A stretch of 64,000 nucleotides of DNA from Lachnospiraceae bacterium (GCA_017474455.1 JAFVHP010000036.1:1-64000); one strand, 5' to 3'. Numbered from the stretch's first letter, positions 48,164 through 56,569 are shown. A program made the numbers and translations. The notes: generated by a model not told the origin, from the sequence alone.

Positions 48164-50443
48164 TTACAGTTTATTTCTCTGTATTTTTCCCGATATTGTT
48201 TTGGGAAGCTCATCACAGAATACCACAAGCCTCGGGTATTTGTAAGGCGCAGTATGCTCTTTTACGTAATTCTGTATCTCTTTTGCAAGCTCTTCGCTGG
48301 GTTCGTTCCCCTTCGTGAGCACGATGGAAGCCTTGACGATCTGGCCCCTGAGCTCGTCCGGAGCTGCCGAAACCCCGCATTCCAGGACGTACGGGAGTTC
48401 CATGATGACGCTTTCGATCTCGAACGGCCCGATACGGTAGCCGGAGGACTTGATGATATCATCTGCGCGGCCGACATAGAAGAAATAGCCGTCCTCATCG
48501 CGCCATGCGGTATCGCCGGTATGATAGAGGCCGTCCCTCATGCACTGCGCCGTCAGTTCCTCATCCTTATAATATTCGGAGAACAGACCGACCGGCGATC
48601 CCTCTTCTATATGGATCACGATCTCGCCGATCTCGCCGTTCGCTACGGGGTTGCCGTCGGGATCCACGATATCCACGCCGTACTGCGGGGATGCCTTGCC
48701 CATCGAACCGGTCTTGACAGCCGCGCCCTGGAAGTTGGCGACCGTAAGCGTCGTTTCGGTCTGACCGAAACCTTCCATGATCTCAAGCCCCGTGGCTTCG
48801 CGGAATATCTTCGCCACTTCGGGGTTCAGCGCCTCGCCGGCCGTGGTCATGTTGCGGATGGAGCTGAAATCATATTTCGTAAGATCCTCGCGGATCATCA
48901 TTCTGAGCATCGTAGGCGGCGCGCAGAACGTGGTGATCTTGTACTCGGCGAACAGAGGCAGGATGTCTTCCGCATGGAAGCGGTCAAAGTCATATACGAA
49001 GACCGCGCCTTCGCACATCCACTGTCCGTAGAGCTTGCCCCAGAGCGATTTTCCCCAGCCGGTATCGGAGATCGTGAAATGAAGCCCATCAGGCTGGCAG
49101 CCGTGCCAGTACCTGGCCGTAGCGAAATGCCCGAGCGAATAAGTATGTTTGTGCCTGACCATCTTCGGGTTGCCGGACGTGCCGGAGCTGAAGAACATAA
49201 GCGCCGTATCGTCGCCGCACGGTGTCTCGTCCGTCCTGGCATATACACTGGAGTAGACCTTGTACTCGCGGTCAAAATCATGCCACCCTTCCTTTTTCCC
49301 GCCGACCAGGAGCCTTAACCGGACAGAGGGGCATTCGGGCAGCACACGGTCCACGATATCCGCCGTATCGCCGTCCGCAGTACAGATGATCGCCTTGATC
49401 TGTGCGGAATTGAAACGATAGACAAAATCATGTTCCTTGAGCTGATATGTTGCAGGCACCGCGATCGCGCCGAGCTTGTGCAGGCCGATCATGGCGGGCC
49501 AGAACTCCCAGTGACGCTTTAAGACCAGCATGACCATGTCGCCGGGGCCGATGCCAAGAGTGCTGAAGTAATTGGCGCAGCGGTTCGATTCTTTCTTTAT
49601 CTCCTTAAAGGTGAACCTACGTTCTTTCTTGTTCTTGTCAAGATGGATCATGGCCAGCTTGTCGGGATACTTTTCGGCAATCGCGTCCACCACATCGAAG
49701 CCGAAGTTGAAGGTCTCCGTATTCTTGAACCGGATGTCCTTAAGGATGCCCTGGCTGTCCTCTTCCGTCTCCACGAATTTCTCCACGAGAAGATGCGTAG
49801 AAGGACGGGCGGCCGCCACCGTCTGGCGGATCACGGATTCCTGCGTCTCTTCCTCAGGAAGGACAACAGCCAGAAAAACACAGTCTTCCCCTCCGGTCGC
49901 TATCATTCCGTGCGGTGTCGAACTGTTGTAGTAAATGCTGTCGCCCGCGTAGAGTATCTCCTTATTGCTGCCCACCTGGACGATCATCGTACCTTCGAGA
50001 ACATAGTCGAATTCCTGTCCCGAATGGCGCGTCAGATGGATCGGCTGGTGCTGCAGGGCTTCCGAATACTCATAACGGACGAAATAAGGTTCGGAAAGCT
50101 TGTTCTTGAACGCAGGGGCAAGGTTCCGGATATCGATACCTTCTTCCTTGGCTGTCTGGTGTCCTTCTCCCTCACGGGTGACCGTATAGGAAGTAAGGCG
50201 GGCATTGGAACCTTCCAGCAGTTCGGTAAGCTCGATGTTAAAGACCAGGGCGCACTTATGGATAAATGTAAAGGGGAGGTCCTTTTCACAGTGCTCGTAG
50301 GCGATGTAGTCTTCCAGAGATACTTCTGTCAGTTTCGCCATGTCCTCCTCGGTATACCCGAGGATCTCCCGCATTTCCACGATACGCCTGGATATATCTT
50401 CCAGCTGTGTCATTGAGCTTTGTTCCTTAGCATGAAAATCCAT
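48164..50443 (-). CDS. XRE-HTH/cupin/acyl-CoA synthetase fusion (first copy, directly behind the T-box)
   Basis: Predicted 759-residue paralogue of the next gene with the same order: XRE helix-turn-helix (ISRRIVEMREILGYTEEDMA, residues about 15-70), cupin (LTRHSGQEFDYVLEGTMIVQ, LYAGDSIYYNSSTPHGMIA), then AMP-forming acyl-CoA synthetase with FFSSGTSGNPK, GEALNPEVAKIFREATGLEI, EGFGQTETT, YVGRADDIIKSSGYRIGPFE and LPKTISGKIQRNKL. The ATG at 50443 follows AGGAGGATTCCGGT; the open frame upstream runs back through the T-box terminator and is not coding. The T-box leader (50460-50757) lies directly before it, making transcription of the whole operon depend on tRNA charging. Two full-length copies suggest different acid substrates, for example 2-methylbutyrate and isobutyrate or isovalerate (inference). 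Confidence 0.87.
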   Translation of the reverse strand: MDFHAKEQSSMTQLEDISRRIVEMREILGYTEEDMAKLTEVSLEDYIAYEHCEKDLPFTFIHKCALVFNIELTELLEGSNARLTSYTVTREGEGHQTAKEEGIDIRNLAPAFKNKLSEPYFVRYEYSEALQHQPIHLTRHSGQEFDYVLEGTMIVQVGSNKEILYAGDSIYYNSSTPHGMIATGGEDCVFLAVVLPEEETQESVIRQTVAAARPSTHLLVEKFVETEEDSQGILKDIRFKNTETFNFGFDVVDAIAEKYPDKLAMIHLDKNKKERRFTFKEIKKESNRCANYFSTLGIGPGDMVMLVLKRHWEFWPAMIGLHKLGAIAVPATYQLKEHDFVYRFNSAQIKAIICTADGDTADIVDRVLPECPSVRLRLLVGGKKEGWHDFDREYKVYSSVYARTDETPCGDDTALMFFSSGTSGNPKMVRHKHTYSLGHFATARYWHGCQPDGLHFTISDTGWGKSLWGKLYGQWMCEGAVFVYDFDRFHAEDILPLFAEYKITTFCAPPTMLRMMIREDLTKYDFSSIRNMTTAGEALNPEVAKIFREATGLEIMEGFGQTETTLTVANFQGAAVKTGSMGKASPQYGVDIVDPDGNPVANGEIGEIVIHIEEGSPVGLFSEYYKDEELTAQCMRDGLYHTGDTAWRDEDGYFFYVGRADDIIKSSGYRIGPFEIESVIMELPYVLECGVSAAPDELRGQIVKASIVLTKGNEPSEELAKEIQNYVKEHTAPYKYPRLVVFCDELPKTISGKIQRNKL

Positions 50444-50459
50444 ACCGGAATCCTCCTGT

Positions 50460-50503
50460 AAAAAAAGACCCGTCCCAAAGATAATATATCCTTGAGACGA
50501 GTC
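50460..50503 (-). terminator. T-box-controlled intrinsic terminator
   Basis: GACTCGTCTCAAGGATA (from 50503) pairs with TCTTTGGGACGGGTC through Watson-Crick and G-U pairs, followed by seven T ending at 50460. It ends 17 bases before the synthetase start. Confidence 0.85.
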
Positions 50504-50757
50504 CGAATCCTCTTCGATACCCGCGGTACCACTCAAATTGCCGCAATAAAGCGACCGCTCTTCGAAGTCCAACAACTTCTATGCACTGACGCAGCATACG
50601 CGTAAGACCCTACGCAGGCCGGGCGGCCTTTCAGATCTTCGGCTCGGAAGTGATGGGACATCTGTTTCACACTGCCGGGATCCCAGCTACCCCGGCTCTC
50701 TGGAAGTGCTTCCAAACAGCGCCGTCTTCGTCACAGCCTTTAAAAAGTATTAAATTG
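50460..50757 (-). ncRNA. T-box leader, isoleucine-type specifier (tRNA-Ile)
   Basis: The minus-strand leader has all T-box parts. Stem I base: GGCT with AGCC around a GTGA/CGA kink motif. Upper helix CTGTTT (50719-50714) pairs with AAACAG (50667-50662), GAAG (50729-50726) with CTTC (50650-50647). Between them the 3' strand of the specifier loop ends in ATC (50654-50652) followed by A, an Ile codon. AGAGAG is the AG bulge motif. The T-box sequence TGAGTGGTACCGCGG covers 50536-50521; its bulge TGGT (50531-50528) would pair with the ACCA end of a tRNA having A73, as tRNA-Ile does. The terminator is at 50503-50460. Uncharged tRNA favours the antiterminator and read-through. The specifier assignment is my manual fold. 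Confidence 0.88.
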
Positions 50758-50763
50758 TTGTAC

Positions 50764-50792
50764 ATTATTCCACTTTAAACCGGAAAAGTCAA
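50764..50792 (-). promoter_or_regulatory. Promoter of the T-box/acyl-CoA synthetase/VOR operon
   Basis: On the minus strand TTGACT (50792-50787) and AATAAT (50769-50764) are 17 bases apart, placing the transcript start near 50757 at the beginning of the T-box fold. Confidence 0.7.
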
Positions 50793-50924
50793 TTTCAAAT
50801 ACTGAACAAATTTAAATGCAATCCGCCTGTTTTCATGTGATAAATGTACAGAGCCGGTCCGCGCTATCCTGTATAATATACTTATGCTTCCAATGACACC
50901 GGCATACAGGAGAAAAACAATACT

Positions 50925-52076
50925 ATGAAAAAACGGCTTCGCTACGGCCTTGTAGGCGCAGGGCTCACATCTTTTATCGGATCTGTCCACCGGATCAGCG
51001 CGTCCTTCGACGGGCTTACCGACCTTGCGGCAGGGTGCTTCAGCCGTGACAGCACAAAGAACCGCGAATGCGGGGATTTCCTCCGGCTGGATCCTGACCG
51101 TGTATATGACAGTTTTGAAGAAATGGCGCAAAAGGAAAGCCTGCGTGAAGACGGGATCGATTTCGTCACCATCGCTGCCCCGAACGACGTTCATTATGCC
51201 GCTGCGAAGGCATTCCTTATGCACGGGATCCATATCCTGTGCGAAAAGCCCCTGTGCTATACCGTTGAAGAGGCGGAAGAACTCAAGGCGCTGGCTGCGG
51301 AGCACCACTGTCTGTTCTGCGTCAATTATTCCTACTCCGGCAACGCCATGGTCAAAGAAGCCAGGGAGCTGGTCAGGCAGGGGGCTCTGGGCGAGATCAT
51401 CGACGTCAAGGCCGAATACCTGCAGGAGTATCTTGCGGACGATATAGGGCAGACCTCCAAGACCATGAACGCGATGTCGGCCTGGCGCAAGGATCCCTCT
51501 GTAGCGGGCGTCTCCAACTGCGTAGGGGACATAGGCAGCCATATAGAAAACACCGTAGCCTGCATTACGGGGCTCAGGATAAAGAGACTGGCGGCGAAAC
51601 TTGATTATTTCGGCCAGCCGCTGGACCTCAATGCCAACATCCTTATCGAACTGGAAAACGGCGCCCACGGTGTTTTCAGCTCTTCCCAGGTCTGCATCGG
51701 GCACAGGAACGGTTTTGTCGTCAGAATTTTCGGAACGGAGGGCTCCCTGGAATGGCATGAGGAGAACCCGGGACAGCTGATCGTCGCGAAAAAAGGCCAG
51801 CCCCTGCAGATCTACGACAAAGGCATGACCTATATATCTCCCGTTGCCGCCGGCATGGTCCGCATCCCGGCCGGGCACCCGGAGGGATATTATGAAGCTT
51901 TCGCCAATATGTACAAAACATGGGTAAACGCCGTCCTGAAATACGAAAACGGCGAAGAACTGACCGCGCAGGATCTGGACTTTCCGGATATAGATGAGGG
52001 GATCCGCGGCATCCGGTTCATTCACGCCTGCGTAAAGAGCAGCCGGGAAGACGCCGCATGGGTGGACGTTATTTAG
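50925..52076 (+). CDS. Gfo/Idh/MocA family oxidoreductase
   Basis: Predicted 383-residue NAD(P)-dependent sugar dehydrogenase-like protein. The Rossmann start RYGLVGAGLTSFIGSVHRIS holds the G-x-G-x-x loop. DFVTIAAPNDVHYAAAKAFL and HILCEKPLCYTVEEAEELKA are the hallmark blocks, with the EKP catalytic-region Lys. The C-terminal alpha/beta domain includes GDIGSHIENTVACITGLRIK, where the conserved D-x-G-x-H histidine lies. Substrates in this family are sugars, inositols or amino-sugar derivatives; the exact one is not readable. CAGGAG precedes the ATG, and a TATAAT (50872-50877) lies 47 bases upstream. It is divergent from the T-box operon and overlaps the convergent HD gene by eight bases. Confidence 0.88.
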   Translation: MKKRLRYGLVGAGLTSFIGSVHRISASFDGLTDLAAGCFSRDSTKNRECGDFLRLDPDRVYDSFEEMAQKESLREDGIDFVTIAAPNDVHYAAAKAFLMHGIHILCEKPLCYTVEEAEELKALAAEHHCLFCVNYSYSGNAMVKEARELVRQGALGEIIDVKAEYLQEYLADDIGQTSKTMNAMSAWRKDPSVAGVSNCVGDIGSHIENTVACITGLRIKRLAAKLDYFGQPLDLNANILIELENGAHGVFSSSQVCIGHRNGFVVRIFGTEGSLEWHEENPGQLIVAKKGQPLQIYDKGMTYISPVAAGMVRIPAGHPEGYYEAFANMYKTWVNAVLKYENGEELTAQDLDFPDIDEGIRGIRFIHACVKSSREDAAWVDVI

Positions 52077-52704
52077 GGTCGCGCCTGCCGGCGTGCTTAT
52101 CGGCATGCCTATCGGCATGCTTACCGTACCTGCCCGGCAGGATCTTCTTCTTCAGGTCTTCCTTATAGGTACTGTCAGTCATAAGGAAGGCCCAGTCTGT
52201 CAGGCTGGCGTATTTATCCGCGATCGAAAGGATGATCTCTTCCCGCGTCGCAGGGCGCGACGTTTTACCTACCGGCCACATGTGGGAAAGGATCATTTCC
52301 TCTGTCCTGGGGTCAAGGTCAGGAACGATGGACTTCGCGATACGGACCGATTCTTTTGCGTGGGACTTCCACGCATCCAGGTTTCCTTCGAATTTGTCCT
52401 TTCGTCCGAGCATGCCCAGGTCATGCAGAAGAGCGGCCTGCACCAGGTCCTTTTCATCGATGCGGATGCCCAGTTTTTTCAGGAGACGGCTGATCTGAAC
52501 ACTGGCTATGCATACGCTGAGGGAATGGTCCGCGACCGAGCTTTTCAGATGATGCCTTTCGTCAAAAGCATAATGGAATGCATCCGCGTCGAGGACGTCG
52601 CGGCCGTACTGCCGGATATCACGGCAGAGTGCTTTTTCCTCTTTTTCTTTATTCTGCCTTAACGCAGACACGATATTGCTCTTCATTGATTTGGAAAGTA
52701 TCAT
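52069..52704 (-). CDS. HD-domain phosphohydrolase with His-rich tail
   Basis: Predicted 211-residue protein of the HD superfamily, metal-dependent phosphohydrolases. Metal-binding residues are in VADHSLSVCIASVQISRLLK (His), ALLHDLGMLGRKDKFEGNLD (the HD pair), and WKSHAKESVRIAKSI with SHMWPVG (later His residues). IADKYASLTDWAF supplies the final Asp. The C-terminal tail GKHADRHADKHAGRRDPK is His/Asp-rich and encoded by a 12-base tandem repeat. Two ATGs (52704, 52686) are possible and neither has a convincing ribosome-binding site. The substrate is unknown; nucleotides or small phosphorylated molecules are typical. It is divergent from the cardiolipin synthase gene. Confidence 0.82.
   Translation of the reverse strand: MILSKSMKSNIVSALRQNKEKEEKALCRDIRQYGRDVLDADAFHYAFDERHHLKSSVADHSLSVCIASVQISRLLKKLGIRIDEKDLVQAALLHDLGMLGRKDKFEGNLDAWKSHAKESVRIAKSIVPDLDPRTEEMILSHMWPVGKTSRPATREEIILSIADKYASLTDWAFLMTDSTYKEDLKKKILPGRYGKHADRHADKHAGRRDPK
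52092..52126 (-). repeat. 12-base tandem repeat in the 3' end of the HD gene
   Basis: The plus strand shows TATCGGCATGCC then TATCGGCATGCT with diverged flanking units, encoding repeated His-Ala-Asp-Lys/Arg residues in the tail of the HD protein. Confidence 0.6.
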
Positions 52705-52742
52705 AACACTGGAAGATTGTCAAAAGCCAAAGAGGAGATGTC

Positions 52743-54307
52743 ATGAACGAAGAGATTTTCCGCCTCGCAAAACCCAGAAGAAAAGGCATATTGGGCCTGA
52801 TATTCAGCCGCTTCCTGCTGATAGCCGTACTGCTGGCCCTGCAGATCGCATTTTACGTCGGTCTGTTCTTCACATTTAAACAATACTCGACACACCTGAC
52901 CACGATCGTATTTCTTCTGACTCTCGTCATGGTGATCTATCTGTTCGTCAGTCCGATCGACGCCTCCGCTAAGCTCACCTGGCTGCTGGTCATCTTTGCC
53001 GTGCCTGTCGTCGGTGTCTTCCTGTTCCTGTTCACCGAGACGAACATAGGCCACAGGACCCTGAAAAAACGTTCGCAGGCAACGATCGACGCGACCAGGC
53101 AGGCGATCCGTCAGCCGGAGGGCGTACTGGAAGAACTGAAAAAAGACGGCGGGGACGTGGACGACCTGGTGCATTATCTTAACCGTACAGGCTGTTTTCC
53201 CGCTTATAAGAATACGGAAGTGACCTTCTTTCCCCTGGGCGAGTTCAAATTCGAAGCCATGCTGGAAGAACTGAAAAAGGCCGAGCGCTTTATCTTCATG
53301 GAGTATTTCATCATTGAAGAAGGATATATGTGGGGAAAGACACTGGAGATCCTGGTGGAAAAGGCGGCACAGGGCGTGGACGTCCGCGTCATGTATGACG
53401 GCATGTGCGAAATGTCGACGCTGCCGTCGGATTACTGGAAGCTCCTTCAGAAAAGGGGGATAAAAGCAAAGGCATTCGCCCCGATCATCCCCGTCCTTTC
53501 CTCCCATTACAATTACAGGGATCACCGCAAGATCCTGGTGATCGACGGGAAAGTCGCTTTCAACGGCGGCGTTAACCTGGCGGACGAATACATCAACCGC
53601 ATTGAGCGTTCGGCCACTGGAAGGATACGGCCGTCATGCTCAAAGGCGACGCTGTAAAGACCTTTACCCTGCTCTTTTTGCAGATGTGGAATATCGATGA
53701 AAAAGAGCCTGTTTACGATCCTTTCCTTACCGATACCGGATATATCCCCGGACACAGCAGCGGCTATGTCATCCCTTACGGCGACTGCCCTCTGGACAAC
53801 GATAAGGTCGGGGAGACTGTATATATGGATATCCTGAACCGGGCCGGCGAATATGTTCATATCATGACGCCGTACCTGATCCTGGACGGGGAACTGGAGG
53901 CATCCCTGAAATACGCGGCGGAGCGCGGTATCGACATCAAGCTCATCCTGCCCGGCATCCCGGATAAAGTTGCCGCCTACTCGCTGGCCAAATCCCATTT
54001 CCATGAACTGACGCAGGCAGGCGTAAAGATCTATGTTTATGAGCCGGGCTTCGTACACGCGAAGGTCGTCACCTGCGACAATGAAAGAGCGGTCGTCGGT
54101 ACGATCAACATGGATTACCGCAGCCTGTACCACCATTTCGAGTGCGCAACATACATGTACAGGACCGACTGCATCGCGGATATCGAGAAAGATTTCCAGG
54201 AGACACTGGCAAAGTGCCGCCAGGTCACGGAAGAGAGTATCCGGAAGGAAAAGATCGGCTATAAAGCGCTCGGAGCCATTATGAAATTCATCGCCCCGCT
54301 CATGTGA
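52743..54307 (+). pseudogene. cls: Cardiolipin synthase interrupted by a one-base frameshift
   Basis: The joined product would be about 521 residues, normal for bacterial cardiolipin synthases, which make cardiolipin from phosphatidylglycerol. Two N-terminal membrane segments (LIFSRFLLIAVLLALQIAFY, TTIVFLLTLVMVIYLFVSPI) precede a domain with the first HKD motif HRKILVIDGKVAFNGG (near 53524-53571) and the second HAKVVTCDNERAVVGT (near 54056). At about 53609-53611 the frame breaks: the first part ends wrongly in SATGRIRPSC, while inserting one T (CGTTCGG to CGTTTCGG) restores RFGHWKDTAVMLKGDAVKTF and the rest. Both catalytic halves are intact. It is probably an assembly error or a very recent mutation. 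AAAGAGGAG precedes the ATG. Confidence 0.85.
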
Positions 54308-54311
54308 TACA

Positions 54312-55052
54312 ATGGTCGTTCTTACGGCTGTCCGCTGCCTTATCACAGGCAATTACGAAAGCGTCGCCACCTGTGTCCTGGTCCTCTTGCTTTTCCTTAT
54401 CCCGGCATTTCTGCAGGATAAGATGGATCTTAAGATACCCGCCGTCTTCCAGGCGATCATCTTTGCCTTTATCTTCGCTGCGGAGATACTGGGCGAAGTC
54501 AATCACTACTACGTGCGGATACCGGGCTGGGACACCATGCTCCATACGATCAACGGCTTTTTGTTCGCGGCTGTCGGCTTTTCGCTCATCTACCTGCTGA
54601 ACCGCGGCAGCAAGGATTTCAATCTGTCGCCCTTCTATCTGACTGTCGTCGCTTTCTGTTTTTCCATGACGATCGGTGTCATCTGGGAATTCTTTGAATG
54701 CAGCATGGACCTCTTCTTCGGGATGGATATGCAGAAGGATTTCATAATACAGAAATTTTCTTCCGTAACGCTGGACCCTCAGCAGGCAGGGGCGCTCATC
54801 CGTCTGAAAAATATCGTTGAGACTGTTATCAGCACGGGAAGCGGCGAGACATGGACGATCAACGGCGGATACCTGGACATCGGGATCCTGGATACGATGA
54901 AGGACCTTCTGGTCAATCTGATCGGAGCCGTCGTCTTCTCCGTCATCGGTTATGTCACATTAAAGACCTCTAAGACCAGTAAGATCGCGGAAAACCTGAT
55001 GATAAGGCCGAACGAGCATCCGGAGAAAAAAGCACCGGAACAGGAAGACTAA
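54312..55052 (+). CDS. YjdF/DUF2238-like membrane protein
   Basis: Predicted 246-residue membrane protein resembling the YjdF/DUF2238 group. About six segments: VLVLLLFLIPAFLQDKMDLK region, AVFQAIIFAFIFAAEILGEV, the conserved block PGWDTMLHTINGFLFAAVGF near residues 71-90, LTVVAFCFSMTIGVIWEFFE near 109-128 and DLLVNLIGAVVFSVIGYVTL. The H-x-x-N and WEFFE motifs are family hallmarks with unknown function. The ATG lies four bases after the cardiolipin synthase stop, so the two are co-transcribed, suggesting an envelope role. The last 30 residues are charged. A strong bidirectional terminator begins at its stop codon. Confidence 0.78.
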   Translation: MVVLTAVRCLITGNYESVATCVLVLLLFLIPAFLQDKMDLKIPAVFQAIIFAFIFAAEILGEVNHYYVRIPGWDTMLHTINGFLFAAVGFSLIYLLNRGSKDFNLSPFYLTVVAFCFSMTIGVIWEFFECSMDLFFGMDMQKDFIIQKFSSVTLDPQQAGALIRLKNIVETVISTGSGETWTINGGYLDIGILDTMKDLLVNLIGAVVFSVIGYVTLKTSKTSKIAENLMIRPNEHPEKKAPEQED

Positions 55053-55089
55053 AAAAACAGGCAGCGTCCGCTGCCTGTTTTCTTTTTTT
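55051..55089. terminator. Bidirectional terminator between YjdF-like and third MATE genes
   Basis: AAAACAGGCAGCG (55054-55066) pairs perfectly with CGCTGCCTGTTTT (55069-55081), followed on the plus strand by further T (55083-55089). Confidence 0.85.
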
Positions 55090-55102
55090 GAACTATGATC
55101 CA

Positions 55103-56533
55103 TTATTCCGCTTCTTCCGCGGGCTGCCGTACATGTACGACCGCTTTGTCCTGCCATTTGCCGCTCAGATACCGTATGCCGGCGATAATGGTCGCCGTTG
55201 TCCATCCGATGGCAGTTCCCCACCAGATCATCTTCGGACCGTAGATGGGTGAAAGCACCACCGCCATTATCACACGGATGGCAAAATTCATCATATTGGC
55301 GCACAGGAAGAACCACATATCCCCTGCTCCCCTCAGCATCGCCATCAGCAGCATGAAGATACCGAAAATGATCGCAAAGCACGCGATGACCCGGACATAC
55401 TGTGTTCCGATCGAGACCATCTCGGCAAAATTCGGATCCTCATGATCTACGAAGATCCCGATCAGTTTTGCCGCGAACAGCTGCAGGACCACAAAGAGGA
55501 CCGCGCCGACGCCGACGATCATGATGACCGCGCTGCGCATCCCGCTCTTGATGCGGTCGATCCGTCCGGCGCCGATATTCTGTCCGGCATAGGTGCCGAA
55601 GCTGTTGCCCAGCGTCATAAGGGGCATGGTCGCCAGAGAATCCACCCTGGCCGCCGCAGAGATACCCGCCATGACCGCAGGCCCGAACACATTGATCGCG
55701 CTCTGGATGATGACCAGGCTGAAGGAGATGACGATCTGCTGGACAGCGTTGGGCAGCGCGATCTTCATCGTCGTCCTGAGCACGTCCGGATCGAACAGTT
55801 TTACCGGCCCGTCCAGCGGCTCGCCTGTTCTCGGATCCACCGGGATCTCGTCCGGTACTTTAAGCTGCTCCAGCTTCCTCCTCATATTGAAGAAACTGAG
55901 CGTCGCCGCAGCAGCCTGCGAGATCGCCGTGGCGGCGGCAGCGCCTGCCACGCCCCATTGGAACGTGATAACGAATAAAAGGTCCAGCGCGACGTTCAGA
56001 AGCGAGCTGAAGATCAGGAAATACAGCGGCGTCATGGAATTGCCCAGCGCGTTGTAACTCGAATTCAGCGCATTGTACAGGAACAGGAAGACCGTCCCCA
56101 GAAAATAGATCCTTAAGTATGTTTCCGCCGACGGCAGGATCTCCTCCGGGCAGTTCATCAGGTGAAGCACCGGCCGGCTCAGCAGTATCCCGACGATCAT
56201 CAGGATAATACCTGCCGCGACGGAAAATGTAAGCAGCGTATTGATCGTGGTTTTCGCATTGCCAATCTGCCGTGCCCCGAAATACTGGCTGATGACGACC
56301 GCGCCGCCGACGCTGATGCCCATTGCCGCCGCCAGGAAAAGGTTCGCGACCGGCGTGGACGTTGAGATCGCGGCCAGCGCCGACGAACCTATATTATTAC
56401 CGACGACCAGCATGTCCACGATATTGTAGAACTGCTGGAAGAGGCTCGACAGCATCATCGGCAGCGCGAACATGATCAGCAGGCGCATCGGATTGCCCGT
56501 GGTCATATCAACCGCAACGGATCTTTTGCCCAT
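55103..56533 (-). CDS. MATE family efflux transporter (third)
   Basis: Predicted 476-residue MATE antiporter. MTTGNPMRLLIMFALPMMLS and SLFQQFYNIVDMLVVGNNIG open the first half; GISVGGAVVISQYFGARQIG is the usual third segment; the second half has TMPLMTLGNSFGTYAGQNIG and AGRIDRIKSGMRSAVIMIVG. About 12 helices with a hydrophilic central loop (KVPDEIPVDPRTGEPLDGPV). GAAGGAG precedes the ATG at 56533. It is more like the copy at 4458-5879 (shared MTTG-P-RL start) than the one at 15494-16903. Substrate unknown. It follows the DUF1269 gene by 36 bases on the same strand and may be part of that transcript. Confidence 0.88.
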   Translation of the reverse strand: MGKRSVAVDMTTGNPMRLLIMFALPMMLSSLFQQFYNIVDMLVVGNNIGSSALAAISTSTPVANLFLAAAMGISVGGAVVISQYFGARQIGNAKTTINTLLTFSVAAGIILMIVGILLSRPVLHLMNCPEEILPSAETYLRIYFLGTVFLFLYNALNSSYNALGNSMTPLYFLIFSSLLNVALDLLFVITFQWGVAGAAAATAISQAAAATLSFFNMRRKLEQLKVPDEIPVDPRTGEPLDGPVKLFDPDVLRTTMKIALPNAVQQIVISFSLVIIQSAINVFGPAVMAGISAAARVDSLATMPLMTLGNSFGTYAGQNIGAGRIDRIKSGMRSAVIMIVGVGAVLFVVLQLFAAKLIGIFVDHEDPNFAEMVSIGTQYVRVIACFAIIFGIFMLLMAMLRGAGDMWFFLCANMMNFAIRVIMAVVLSPIYGPKMIWWGTAIGWTTATIIAGIRYLSGKWQDKAVVHVRQPAEEAE

Positions 56534-56569
56534 GGATGTCTCCTTCAGATGTCAACTATGCAGCCGGGA

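Noticed and set aside
50444-50575. N-terminal extension of the first synthetase into the leader
   Set aside because: These codons coincide with the T-box sequence and terminator; the ATG at 50443 has AGGAGG.
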